64,000 bases of DNA, from NCBI RefSeq assembly GCF_009389715.1, contig NC_052401.1, forward strand, positions 3,817,530 through 3,881,529. The letters run 5' to 3'. The notes beneath the pieces were generated by a model. It worked only from the letters and a program-made list of their open reading frames with translations. It was not told where the DNA came from and did no database searches. The position numbers and the translations under genes were made by a program. The DNA is from Phoenix dactylifera (Eukaryota > Streptophyta > Magnoliopsida > Arecales > Arecaceae). Below are positions 23,934-37,500 of the stretch, in pieces (positions within the stretch are counted from its first letter, which is position 1; each line of letters opens with the position of its first letter).

Positions 23934-26900
23934 TCAGCAATTAACTGCTATTGATACTTCCCCATCATGCCTACATTCTTCTTCTCCTCTTAAATGGCTG
24001 CAGTCCTCATTAGCAAGATCTCTTTGCCTTTCTGTTGCTTCAATGTCATGCTGAGCAACTCTCTCATCAATGAGCCTCTCTGAGGATTGTTCTTGCAGGT
24101 TAGCTTCTCCAGTGGTTTGGCTTTCATGATGTGGGAGGTTGGTCTCAGCAGCTTTCGTCACTGGAAGGAGTGAGGCTCGGCAGAGAGGACAGGTGGTGTT
24201 AGTGGCAAGCCAGTGATCGATGCAGCCTACATGAAATGTGTGTCCGCATTGAGGTATTCTTTGAAGCTTGTCATTCGGTCGGTAGTCCCCTAAGCATACA
24301 GAGCATCTGGAAAACAATATAATCTTTGAGGAGGAAGAAATAAAGGATGTGGAGAATGATTGTTGGGAACGAAATGAAGCTGAAAGGAAAGGAAAGGACA
24401 TCACAGCATTACTGTAAAGATTCAGGATGTAATTTTGTGTGAAAGGTTTCGTCTTGTACTGCTTTGTAGAAACAACCACACAAGGGAGATCTAGTGCATG
24501 ACACGCATACCGAGCTCCTATTTCAGAACCTAAAATACCTTTAAAGCAGGTTCTGACATCAAAGAAGGGTATGACGGGTGATCTTGATAGAATATGGGGA
24601 AAGCCGAAGATGACAGAAAAGCACAAGAGTGAGACTCTAAAAGACATTTCAGCACAAGGCAATAAGAATGCTGACTAAACTAATGCACAGGGTAACAGCG
24701 ACTGGATGACACTAAGAATGGATAACAGAAAGCGTGGAATATACTCCAGCATTAATCAATCTTATAGCATATAGTTTTGAATGAAACGAAAAGCTATGGT
24801 TCGCTAGAAGTTGGACTACTCTGTGGGAACATACTTGCACATAAGTTGTTGATCTTTTGCTCATGTATTTCCTAATTAAACTCTCATTTTGTATCAAAAT
24901 TTTAAACCACTTTCTTCAAATCTTGGGTAAAATTTTACCAGAAAGGAGAAATAATCACCACATGTGCAAGGAGACATGCAGCAACAAATAGTCCTCTAAC
25001 TGATGGGCATCTGCAAATGGTTGAAAATAATAAATCACTTGCTTAAATAATATTCAGATTTATAAAGAGCAATTTTCAATGAAGCATACGTTATTGAGGC
25101 CCAGAAAGTATCACAGTTTAAATCATCCTTCTGGAAAAAGGGACAAGTAAAACAATAACTAATTTCTTCAAGCAGTTTACTATAGAGGAATGATCATCTG
25201 CTCATTTAGAGCTTGAAATGAGAAAATCTCAAGCCTGGGTAAAGTCTCTGAGGTTTTTCCAGTCGAGCTTGAATTGCATTTGTGAGAGTTATGCTGAAGC
25301 TGGCATTAGGAGCTTCTTTCCTTGAAAGATGACAAGAAGACATAAAACCAAACAGAAGAGATGATGCTAGATCAGAATTTAACCAAATGGGTTAAAATGA
25401 TGAATGAAATACTTAATTCCCAGTCCCTATTGCAAATTCATGTATTTAGTTTAAATCATATTAACGAGAATTTTCACAATATTTTTATCCAAGTGCTAAG
25501 GGAGTTGATGTTTTCTAGTCACTTGTGCCTTGGTTTCAAACATCTAGTTGAATATTAGAGTAACTCAGAGTATTTCAGAAACATTTGGAAAAGAAATGAA
25601 CAAATCCCCAAGCTTATTGAGTGGGCAGTTTGTGATAAATGGAGCTTTTGGATTGAAGCTCCTGTGGATTTTTTTCTCAAATAAACTGTGCTTGTGAAAG
25701 AACAATAAAAATAATTGGATTTTAAGAAAAGAAGACATTCCCTATATTCTGGAACTTCCAGTTAAATTATTAACACTGCCTTCATTTTGGTGTTAAAATG
25801 ATGCATGCTTATGCCAACATCTTGCAAAGGTGAGAAGCAAAGGAAAAGGATGCTTAACATGATTTAGTACTGAATAAGGCTTTGTAGAGGAATAGACTTT
25901 GTAGATGAATAAAAGGTCTGGGAAAATAGCTAAGACGCAGCTGGTGTTGTCTCTTCAGAACATGTGTAATGGTTTTCTAAGAGCATTATGAATAACAACA
26001 TCCGTGAAGTGAATAAGGCTGCTAATGTACCTTCAACAAATAGAAAAATGATGAAGATCAATTAGAGATGGCAAATTGATGGACATATAGTTCACGTTGT
26101 GGCTTTTATGGATAACATAATTAGAGATGGCAAATTGATGGACATATAGTTCACTCTGTGGCATTTATGTGTAACATATAGAAGTCATCTGTTGAGTGCT
26201 CGTCATTGGAACTAGGGTGGTGAAAGGACAAGTGTACTATAGAAACAAAAGCCAAGCCTTGACCATATAGCCTTGGCCCGACCATAGAGTCTGCTTTATA
26301 CATGCTTCTCCACCAATCATTTCAACTAAGATTTGTCTTTGATGTCATTACCCACCTTTCTGAGTATATTCTCACAACCGTCCACCACGTACTTACTTAA
26401 GGTCTTTCTCCCTTTGTTTTTATCCTCAGAGCACAAATCAAGTACCTCTTCTTATTGAGGAAAGGAATCCTCAGGTCTTCGTTGCAGACAATTGTACTAT
26501 CTTGGTTGGATCTCTTCAATCCATGCAAATTCTGTGAACGGTTTAATTATTCTTCCTGTCCCCATCTTTCCTAGCTTCTCCTTGTATCTTTGATAATACT
26601 AACCTCTATGGCATGACTACATTTAATTGGGTATGATATGTAGTGTTACTAAAGTATGCCTCTGTGCCCTTACTACATATACTCCTTATTATGGGCATTC
26701 CGAAACAGCAGGATGAGCATAATTAATCATGTAGATACACAATATCAATGGTTTTTTTACCATTAGGTCTGCCTGAAAATAGAAAAGAAAAAATCTAGCT
26801 GCAAATGTTACACCAGTGTGATGCAATCATATCATTCAGCTCCTAAGCAGTCATGAAGTTGATTTTAGAAGAATCACATTTGCAGTCTGCAAGGCAATAA

Positions 26901-29476
26901 GATGGACTTTATATGGAGATCAGACTTTTCTTTTTGTGCTTGTAGACATGCCATATGTTCCTTTTCTGCTTGGATTGAAGAGTTGAACGGCTTAAGCTTA
27001 GTTTTGGACAATTAAAGTGATCAATTTTTATAAATTATTTTGTAGCCTGTATGGCTGTAATGCACTCACACAAAGGGAAAAACTTGTATGGCAGTGTTCC
27101 TCACTTCGTAGCTGTAAATATGCAAGCACCTCCGTTTGGTTCTTCTTCCCTAAAAGATATGAACTCAAGTGGGCTCTAGAAAAAGGATGGAATTACACTG
27201 AAAGGGATGTCATAATCTTTAAATAAATTATCAGGGCAAATTTTCTCAAAAAAAAAATCATGACAGTGGTCATACATTGGCTCTTGAAGATGCTATTGTC
27301 TCCACTACCAAATGATATGTTTGATGACTTGAAAGAAAATCAACATACTCAATGGAACTAGAGAAACATGATCTCTGGATCCTCATGTCTAATCTGCTCA
27401 ACTTTTGGGTTGAGTCCAAAAGGTTTCTTTTCTTTTCAGTGAACACTCCAAAGACGGTAAGTTCCCAAAGGTAGCACATCATCATAAAATGCTAGAGCAA
27501 ACTTTATGAAAGCTGGCTGAAACTTACATGAGCAAGTATAAATTTGAGTATAGGCAAGCTGTGATGGCCATATTAGATATCATCTTTGAGAGCTAACAGA
27601 AACATTTACTGTCCAGAGTGAGATGGAGCAGAATTTGGACACTCATGCACAGGTCATCATAGAGGATGAAAGAGCTATAACGTTTATGTCTTTAAATAAG
27701 TAAAGCATAAATACTTTTCACAGAGTATCAATGTCTGTATCTGCTATATATATAAGGCAACGATATCACCCAGATATGGCATTCTATGTGTTGGAATACT
27801 GGGATGCTTCTAGAAAGTATCCGTTTATTTTCTCAAAACAGAAAGGTATCCAATACGCAGAGGATAAATCCCAATGCTTTCTAGACACATACGAGATACT
27901 TTTGAAGGTTGTTAGATTATAAGTCAAGCAGAGGGTAAAGTAGGTTCGCTACCCAGACCCCACTTTGCTTAGGTAATAAAAACACCTTTGCCATACATTA
28001 CCATGTATGCATTGACTAAAATAGAAAGCAAAATTGAACAAAGTGAAGATCACATAGAATATTTTTTGTAATCATTGAAATGAAAGGCAATATATATACC
28101 ATATAACATATGCAGTTATGCACTTATTTATTGTAGAATCAGCATGTTCATATCGCCTCATATACATATCTGCTCATCATTGTACGTTATAGGATGAAAT
28201 GGTTTGATAGGTTACTATTGACCGAAAATCAGAATGTGCAACGTGTCGAGGATGCATGAATGGTTCCAACCAGTGTTCCGAAACCTGGTTAAGCTGCTGG
28301 GCTCGATATCATGCAACTGCCATCTGATAAGTAAGGCAAGTTAGTTCATTTTCAAACATGGATTCAGTCATAACCTGCTGAATCATTAGCAAGAGTGGTT
28401 CAACCGTTCGGACGACTCGGGTTTGACAACAATGACCTGCATGGATCACTCATGAAGGTGATAAGGAAGAAAAAAAAGTAGCTGCCAATTCCCTCTTAAG
28501 CATCCTAGTTCTAGAGCCCTAATAAATGCCAATCTCCATCAATCACCCTCTCTCCTCCCTAGCTGTCAGATATTGCTGCCACCATGGCTAGCACCAAGGA
28601 GGCAGCCCATCTCTCATCATGGCTGATGCCAAAGAGGAAGCCAATTCCATGTTTGTCTCCCCTCCATTCCACTCCCATCTCTTATCTCCTTTGTCCTCTT
28701 CCTGCCATGCTGCCAAATCTGACTATGGCTGATGCTAGGAAAAGTGCCGAAGAAAAGTGTCTTTCAAGTGCCACTTGACAGCAAGGTGCAAAAAGCCAGA
28801 AAAAGGCTACTTTTCTCCTCTCTTTGTTTTTAAATTATTTTCCAGAAGGACTGGGAAGAGGCACTAATGTTATCCTAAATTTCAACAAGATGAGTGGATT
28901 GATGCAAATACGTCATCACCTAGGCTGGTTGCAAAATATTGCTTTCAACAATGTTATAAAAAAAAACATAAAATAGTTATTCCTCATCTTAAACTGCAAG
29001 GCAAACCCCATCCAAGTGTTTCTAAGATTTTTAACCGAATACATCTTACAACGAACTCTCAAACTTATATTAAACCTATTTAGAGCCAAATTCTGGACAA
29101 GGAAACTTTAGAAAGGAGTGCGATTGCTTCAGAGCTTATGCATACAAAGGGGAGCTCATATATGAACTACACTAAAGCTCATCAAACAGGCTACACACTC
29201 CAAGATTACCCTAAATTAGGAAATAATATAAACTTGGAGGGGAAATATTCATCAGAACACAATATGAGCCATCAGACATTATAATCCTAGAAGTGGAAAA
29301 TTTAAGTAATTGCAAAATGTCCCACAAGAAGTGAAAATATACTAGGATAAGGACTCCTAGGTTAGAAAGCATAAGTGATTGGTGAATTGTGATTTGAGGG
29401 GAATACAAAACTTCCAAGGCATTAACACATTGTTGACAAAAGAAAAATATCTTGTCTTTGTTACAAAAGAAATGCA

Positions 29477-29513
<37 letters not shown>

Positions 29514-31841
29514 TCCCTCTCCCTCCCTCCCTCCTTCCTCCCCCCCACCCTCACTTTTCATGGTTCATGTTGCAAGTGAGATGCTTGTTAGATAAAGTAG
29601 ATTCGTTTTGTTTTATTGATCGACTAATTGCACACGTGGCAATGTAGTTGATTTACCACAACTTCATTAGAGCAAACACGTCAACCATTCCTAGCTTATC
29701 CATGAAAAGAATAAATGAACATTTAGTGTAAGTGCCACGGCATCTTGGAAGTTTTTGATTCAGACAGGCTGCGAAGTAGAGAACTAACAACTCCTTTTGC
29801 ATTATAAGCAACTCTACTAGTATCGACTGGATCTAGACATTTAGATAAACTTCAAAAACAGCTAAAAAAGAGTTGCATAGAAAAGTAAAGCAGCAAACTG
29901 AATAATTTTACCCTGAAAAGAAGCTGCTCTTTATAACCCTAAGTCATAAAGACATTTAAGATATTTTGGCATGTAAGCAGATGGTGTTCTGCATATTGAA
30001 TTATCAAAGGTTGTTTAAAATTTTGTATGAATAAAGAACCATGTAGAATATTTATTATAGCCTATTTTTCATTTTCATAGTTTGACCACTTTTTCCACCT
30101 AAATGATGTCAATATCCCACCCTTCTTCCATAAGGCCTCCTTAATTTTCAAATAAAGCAATGAGATATGGTGGCAACAGTGAAGGAATAAAGGGTTATAT
30201 TTAGATCAATGAAGTGCATGCATGAAGTAATACCGACAAAAGTTACTAGTACTCGCATTATCTAAGCTTCCATTATTAATTTGCCTGCGTTAAACATTGG
30301 CCTTAAGTTCTTATGTCATTAAACCTTTCAACTACCACCATTTAAGAATAGGTAAGTGTATGTATATTAGGATGACAAAGTGCTTACTCGAGATAGGTGA
30401 ATGCTAATATAGAACATTAGAGAAGGTTTAAAGGTAAGTGTCTAAAATAAGTAACATGAAGCACAGAGGATGTAATCTTGGAAAGAACTCATATGAAAGT
30501 GAGGCCCAGTTTGCTGTAACAGCAAAGCAGCACTGCAACATGATCCTATCATAATCCATATTCCACATAACCAATTTAAACTATATCATACTCCTGTGGA
30601 TTCTACGGAGACAATGGAACATGAAAGAAGAGACCTCGGGCCATACCAGAGATCCATCATTGTCCCATTGCTTTTTCCTCAACTGTTCAAATCAAAACCA
30701 GGAAAAACTTAGAAAAAGAAATAAACAAATTTTGTTCAGTATCTAGTTCTGTTTTATCAATGCTCAAAATAGACTTCACCTACCATCAATCTATGAACGA
30801 AATTCAGAGTTCCTCCATGGCCTCATAAACTAATAAATAGATTTTCCAAACATACAATCAATTGCTAACTACTTCATTTAATATAATACCATAAGTACGT
30901 TCAACACGAACGAGCATTCTCTCAGTAATGACAGGCATATATAGAAATTTCAACAAGGAAAATTTCCTTCTTCCTTTATGTCACTAATCAATCATTGTAA
31001 GAAGGCATTACAAAAATTCAAAAAAAAGGGGCACCCTAAGAGACCTTGCCATTTTTTGCAAAATTTTCTATGACAACCCAAACATATTCTGAAAGACCAT
31101 GATGCCAAACTCTATACACTACATACACAAGAATGCAACCAGCAAAGAACAAACTAATCCTTTGTTTGTCTGTCTCATTGATATATTGCATAAGCAAGGA
31201 ACTTAACCAAAAGGACAAACAAAAATGTTAACTCTTGACTGAAAAAGAAAAAAACTACCATTAGTAAAGACCATAAGGCCACAAAACATCTTTCTCCAAG
31301 AACTACAAGAACCAGCTAAAATCCGAAGATACAAATAACAAAACATAGGCTGACATTTTAGGAGTTGATGACGGTATACTCGACCAATCAAAAGCACACT
31401 CCTAGCATTACAAAAGTAAGTGAATAAGCATTGCAAAAGGATCACTCACTGTGTCTCTCTGATCAAGAAGCTCGCCTTGAAAATGACTATCGGAAGCATC
31501 TCTCTCACCTCTTTCTTTATACCCGACTCCGAACTCTTAAGCATGAACCAACAAAAATATACCACAATTAATAAAATGCCATCAATCAGTAATTATCTAT
31601 CCAGTAACAAATGCACGAAACCAGATCTTACTCTCGGGACCTCTCCCCTGCCCAAATGAGAAGCCCTCATCCTCAGCGACTGCCAATTCGCTCTCCGCCG
31701 CTTCAAGTAGAACACGTAGAACAAGATCAGAAGAACAAAGGTGAAGAACACCGGCACCGAAAAGATGAAAGCTTGGTAGAGCTTCAACTCAGGGGAAGCA
31801 GTCGAGCAATAACTAGCTGGATCCGGAGAGCTACAAGACAT
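23934..31841 (-). CDS. RING-H2 finger E3 ubiquitin ligase, ATL58/ATL59-like
   Basis: Three exons on the minus strand, 31841-31632, 31535-31450 and 24306-23934, give 222 residues. Exon 1 carries a short lumenal N-terminus and one membrane segment, residues about 23-46 (AFIFSVPVFFTFVLLILFYV), then KRRRANWQSLRMRA. Exon 2 supplies the GLD-like linker (GIKKEVREMLPIVIF...LIRET). Exon 3 holds the RING-H2 finger: C100, C103, C119, H121, H124, C127, C138 and C141, with W131 at the E2 contact. After it comes an acidic, Gln/Glu/His-rich tail. ATL proteins are membrane-anchored ubiquitin ligases, and the CSVCLGDY..NDKLQ wording points to the ATL7/58/59 subgroup. Phases 0 and 2 join cleanly through GT-AG sites. 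The start is the ATG at 31841, because the open frame further out begins at a TTG. Intron 2 is 7.1 kb. Specific orthology is not settled. Confidence 0.85.
24307..31449. other. 7.1-kb intron 2 of the ATL-like gene
   Basis: No coding region of its own was recognised. It contains a 59-bp tandem pair at 26061-26178, a (CT)-rich tract at 29477-29545, and at about 28190-28790 a less AT-rich segment (GTTCAACCGTTCGGACGACTC-like wording, then an ATGGCTAGCACC start that leads nowhere) that may be an old insertion. A 63-codon frame at 27731-27922 is unrecognised. Confidence 0.6.
26061..26178. repeat. 59-bp tandem direct repeat, two copies
   Basis: ATTAGAGATGGCAAATTGATG starts at 26061 and again at 26120. 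The copies run to matching ...AACATA ends with a few differences. Lies in the ATL-like intron 2. Confidence 0.85.
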
Positions 31842-34572
31842 CTGAACTGAATATTTCACGGAGAAATCAAAGAAATGCAAACCCTAAGAGCCTAAAAAAA
31901 AACCAAGAAAGGTAACAAATTGAAGAAAATTAGTGAAAGAAAGCAGGAAACTTTGTGTTTATCCCATGAAACCCTAAAAGTCTTGAGAACAGAATGAGAG
32001 ATTGGGTGCGTTCACGAAAAAGAAGAGATCGGGAGTTGAGGAATTGGGGTGGAATAAATATATTCCCGGTTGTTAGAATATCCCAGGATGTGGATAGCGA
32101 GGGGTTACGTCTCGAGGGAGAGGGAAAAGGGACACGTTGCCGGTGGATTGGAAAGAAGGGAAGGATGGAATAGCGAGAATATTTTATGAAAGAAGAAGAA
32201 GGATGGTTTTTTTATTATTATTTTAGAATACGAATCATTTAGTGTTTTTATTTTATAGGGAGAGTGAAAGATACTCGGCTTAGTAACTTACTCTATCCAA
32301 TTGATTAAATTAAGGTGATGTTCAATTATTTGGATTTAAATAATTATAATATTGGATCAATCTCACCTACCTTTTGTGAGAATAAAAGAAGGAAAAGTTT
32401 ATCAAGCGTTAATAGTTGTTGTTTGGGATCCGAACCAAAACATTCCATCTGATATACGTATTGGCATCATCCTGTGAAGCAAAATCAGACAAGAAAGAAA
32501 GACATGAAATTGATAGGAACCGTAGCCAAATGGTTAAGATAGAAATCTGCAGAACTTTTTTTTTTATTTTTTTAATAAAAACAAAATATAATTTTATTTC
32601 TTCTTTCAATTTTAATCTTAGTAACAGTTTCCAGAAGCCATGTTGTATGCATGTTATGCACAGTTTGTTATATTTTCTAACTAGTTTTCCACTGTGATTT
32701 GCACGTAAAATGGGCCATTGGACTTGGTTATATTTTCTAACTTTGATCTCCTAATTGAACCGCCGCTCAAGTCTCCCTCCTCCGCCTGCCGGTTCAACTC
32801 GGTTGACCCGGTTCCCTCCTCACTAAGATAAAGATTCATAAAACTCGATGATGGAGAGATTGATGGGCTCAAAGGGTGGTCTGAAAAGGCATCTTCTATG
32901 CGAGGCGATAGTGAGGGCGGAGTGTATTCTTTTCAAGGAGATCCTGCGATGATGATCGATTGTATTTAGGAGAGAAAAAAAGGAGGAGGGATGGCAACCC
33001 TTGCTCTGTGATCTTCAACAGATGGAGAATTGCAGCATTTTTTGAGCCGTGCACGTATACTGAAAGGCGAACGAGGCTGCCGATTGGATCGTCGCCTATG
33101 CAGCCTAGCACTCAGAAGAGGTTCTTTGGATAGATCAGGAGGCAATTCCCTCAGTGTTGAGTCATCATTTTTTTCTTGATTCTACTAGTTACACCTACGC
33201 CAGAGTAGCGTGAGCAACCGTTATACCAAAAAAAAGAAAAACTAGACATCGGCGAGAAAGAGGATATGATTTCCGGTTTGGTCGGGAGTCTCTCAGATCG
33301 GCCGATTGGAGGTGCCAACCGGGTTTGGTGATGGTGGGCTTGGACTGGAAGCCTCGGTGTCGTTCGTGGAGTTTCAAAGGCGGGCCGCTTGACGCCGGGG
33401 AGGCTCCTGGGGAGTTGGGCCGGTGGACCGGTGGCTCGATTCGGTCTTTAAGGAACAAGGCATTTGGTGGAAGGGACGGGGGCTTGTGGGCCCAAGCCTG
33501 GTGGTTTCTCCATCCATGTTCATTGCGTGAAGGAATGGGTGCGTGCTGTCTCTTTAAAGAAAAATAAAAAGAATGGAAAAGAGACAACAATGTGCACTGC
33601 TTAGGCTCATCGAATCAAGGACATGCAACTATTTTACTAGTCTTGGGGCCTAATTAGGGGCCCTAATTATTTGGCATGCATGACATTTTATAATACATGC
33701 CATTTTAAAATTCACTCAACATTACCACCATGGAGCTCACCCTTCAAGTATATGAGGTATTTCTCATCTTCAATTTATGTCTGTTGGACACAAAGATGTG
33801 CTACATTAAATGGGTCACATATGGCTTCACTTATTTTAATCTAGTTAGTTTTTTTTGTTTTGAATTGATTGTTGTTTGATTTACGAGTGTGTATCATTAA
33901 ATAGCACAATTAGAAGATACGTCTATCAGAAACCAGCACATATAACATCAGAGACCAGCTGTGTTAAGTTCATAACTCAGGCATTTCTTCACATCAAAAG
34001 GGAAATAATGACCTGAGGGCTCCATCAACCTTATTCACAGCAAGGACATGCGAGAACTTGGTATGCTATTTAACTTCAGTCCATTCACTACATTCCATCA
34101 AAAAGACCATCGACGCCAACTCCTACAGGAGAAGTAAGGTGAGGTTTGGCATTGCCAGCCACTAAAGAGGTCTTTGTCTCCTACTTCTAGACATCTTCCA
34201 GCCAAAAGCAGTGCAGCAAATTAGACACCTTCTCATCTACCTACTTAACCACTTGTTTTTTGAGAAAGGAGGGGCTCACAAACCTCATTCACGCTACTTA
34301 CCCTTCACAAATTCTGGATCGACTGGTGCGAAGTCTCGATACATGCAAGGTCCCTAAGAAAAACTCTCATCCAAATAATCCTTTTTGCAATTTGTATGTA
34401 AGGTTCATTTACATTGCTACCATGGGTTGAAACAATAGAGTGGATTATCATCCAAAAACCGAAAGAGCTTTATGAATGAGAATCTATTCTTTATGAACCG
34501 AAAGTCGATTCATCTGAACCAAATGTTTCTCTGTAATGTGTTTGGGGTGTGTGCGCGCGCGCACGCATGTTG
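31842..34572. other. ATL-like 5' flank and GDPD4 3' flank
   Basis: The ATL-like leader should lie just above 31841. It carries AAACCCTAA-type words near 31869 and 31970. About 32740-33120 and 33240-33540 are GC-richer, with GGTTCAACTCGG and GGGCCGGTGG-like words. Overlapping open frames there (33195-33590 minus, 33325-33567 plus) show no known domain. A (GT)(CG) run is at 34545-34566, immediately past the GDPD4 stop. No gene supported. Confidence 0.4.
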
Positions 34573-37500
34573 TCAAGGTAAAGCGGAACCTTCCTCAAGG
34601 CATTCTGTTTTCATGCCCTGCATAAGGCCCTGAAGAAGGGAAGGGTTGCCTGTGACGATGGCATCCACACGCTCGAGAAGCATTCTTTTCATAGATTCAG
34701 CATCATCAACCGTCCAGGCATAAACTTTCTTGCCCCTCCTGTCATAACCCAATCTAAATCAGCATCCTTCGCATTTTAGTGGTGCCAAAAGCTATAAGCA
34801 GCAATCCTAACATGTTAGAAGTAACAATAACAGATGGATTTTGGGATTGCCAAGATTCAGAAATAAGTAGGCGAGTAGAAGTGTACTCTTACCCATGCAA
34901 GATCCTCATAAGTTCCCAGTCAATCAAAGAATGGTAGACGCCGGCAACTGCAGCACCTTTCATCCTCAATAAGTCACTTCTGGCACCAGTTGAAGGATCC
35001 TTCATAACAGTGTAGCCAACCTATAACAGAATAATCAAGGGGAAGAATTTCAGGACATGGGGTTTGGAGGGATGGGGGAAGAGGGGCCTAATATTTGACA
35101 TGTCAATAAACATTAATCTTTCCTTGCAAAACTGTACTTTAAGGTAATGAAATTTTATAGAATTGGGATGTGCCATGTGCACATGCTATGGAAATGGACA
35201 CCCCTGAGCAGAGTCTTGTGCACTCATCGGGAGTTTGCTTTTATCTTCGCCATCAATCATGATATATAAGCTACATCTTCAGTCTTTCCTGTCAAATTTA
35301 GTCAATACAGAAAATATTTGTTATGAAGAGAGATGTGCTACCGTGACATCTTTTGATAATTTGATTACATCCCTTCCAACAATGTCACTTTTTGCCCAGA
35401 TGAGACAATTTTTGCAGCGAGTTTTCTTGACCTGCCAACATTCTCAAATAAGAACACAGTTATGGTGATTTTCCAATTCGATCAGCCTGGCAGTTGGAAT
35501 AAAATGAACAACAGATGGCAGAAGTAGACATGCTACTTTGTGCCCATGCCCTTACAAGTCCTAAATGCAAGACAAAAAAAATGGTATGCATGATATCTAA
35601 CTTATATGAAAAGACAGACAATGAAAGACAATTATTCCAATAAAGAGTATATTATAACTGCACAATTTTTCATAAATATTTTCAGCATAGGAATATATAA
35701 ACAAGGCTGGTCTTGTAGAAATGTAACTGCACTGTGCATATTTCTGGTACGAAGGCTCAGTCCGAATTCTCAACGAGTTTTAAAAAAGAAAAGCAAATAG
35801 TGGAACAACTTATCCTTGGATTACAAGCTTGTAAGCAGACCCAAGAATAGAAACATGCTTAGTAACCAATACGAGATAAACCAAGCGAAAATAGGCTTAG
35901 CTCAGTTCAGGCTCAGTTATCTTATACTGGCTTAGGCTAGATATATGAGGCACAGTTTTGCATAATACCCCTATCAACAGTTAATGCAATTTGCAAATTG
36001 GAGGAAATCGAAAGAGCCATTCTTTCTTCAATGAGACCACCATTTGATTCTCACTGACTGAAAAGGACTCTGAGTTTCTCTTCCAAATTTCTACACCCAC
36101 CCAGGGCACAAACTAGATGAAATGAACAACATAGAACTTACAACAGACAGTATATCCTTTGCTAAGCCTTTCTCATATGATGGAGGCCCAACTTTGGCAT
36201 CTAGAATCACCTGCCTGACTGAGTTCGATATCAACTGCAAAAGTTAAATATTAATCACTACTTAGCAACACAAATAGTGGTTGATTAAAAATGCCAAGTG
36301 CATATAGGCAAAGTTCTGAATTTTGCCATGTCATTTGGTTGTCCCACAACAAACAAAATATACCTATCAAAAGCAAAGCCCCTAGATAGTTGGAGTTGGG
36401 CTGGATGATAGTGGTACAGTATCTAAGCCAAAAGAAGCAAAAGACAAAACAATTCAGTGGAAAGATAGCAGAACTATACCACCAAGGCATCCTCAACTGT
36501 CGGAACTTCTTGTTTCTGAAATTTTTGAGATAACTGGAAACCTGCATCCAGTTCCTTTATCTACATGACAAAATAAATATGACATTATTAATGATTTCTT
36601 GAATTTAACCACAAAAGGAGGGGGAAAAAGAATCTTTCCATAAACTAATCCTTCAAATTTTCTAATTCAGTTCTCTATGGAACATGTTGCGCAACTACAT
36701 GGTTTCTTAAATCAAGAATTCAGCATGACCTTGAAAGGATGCAGGACCATGCAGCCCAGTAGTCAATTTGAATTCTCAAAAATTGGCTAGTTATATTGAT
36801 AACCAAATAACTACGTCCATTAATCGATCACGCTGCAAACTGGTTTCAACAGTCCAACCTGGTAGGATTTTTTCTTCTTTTTTCCAGATCTGATAATTTG
36901 ATTGCGATCTAGATTTGACTAACCCGGTACTTTTCAGAAAAAATTCGGATAGGGCGTCAACATGATCCAATTACTAACTGATATGAATGTATTATTTGTA
37001 ATACATCAGTCATGGAATACTGCTCCACCCCATACCTACAACCTCTTGTGACATTGTCCATCCCTCTCCCTCCCTGACTCCCAACTTGTCCCTCTCTCCC
37101 ACCCCACCCGGCCAAATCTCCCACCGCCCCTTCCCCAACCAAACCACCCAACCCCTCAGCTCATTCTCCACCCAACCACTTTTTAATGAGACCACAAGAT
37201 AGAGAGAGAAAGAGAGAGATGCCATCAACCACAATTTCTATGGCCCATCCTTTTATGACGCCTTTTCATTCTCCCCCTTCTGTCTCCTACAGTAAGAGCT
37301 ACAACTAGGGATTCTGATCTCCATCCTTTTAATTAAGTGGTCAATACCAAGCAAGGTTTTCCACATTAAGTGTAAGGTGGAGGAAGTGTTAGATGAAGCA
37401 AATGACACCCATGATAAAGCAAAATGAGAATATACAAGCTCAGCTCCTAACATATATATTGCTTGCAAAAAGTAAATAATATCAAAACCAAAACTATTAT

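Noticed and set aside
24313-24662. N-terminal 118 residues of the open frame containing the RING finger
   Set aside because: This is intron sequence. A TTTTCCAG acceptor at 24307 and the membrane and linker exons at 31841-31450 give the proper family layout.
29357-29561. Gly/Glu/Arg-rich small frames at a CT-rich tract
   Set aside because: Low-complexity translation of a (CT)/(CCCT) microsatellite.
32516-32560. tRNA-like wording (CCGTAGCCAAATGGTTAAG)
   Set aside because: Resembles a D-arm of a tRNA, but no anticodon stem, T-arm or acceptor pairing follows. It runs straight into a poly-T/A stretch.
33195-33590. 131-codon minus frame and overlapping plus frame in a GC-richer patch
   Set aside because: No domain, no convincing splice partners, and both strands are open at once, as expected from base composition.
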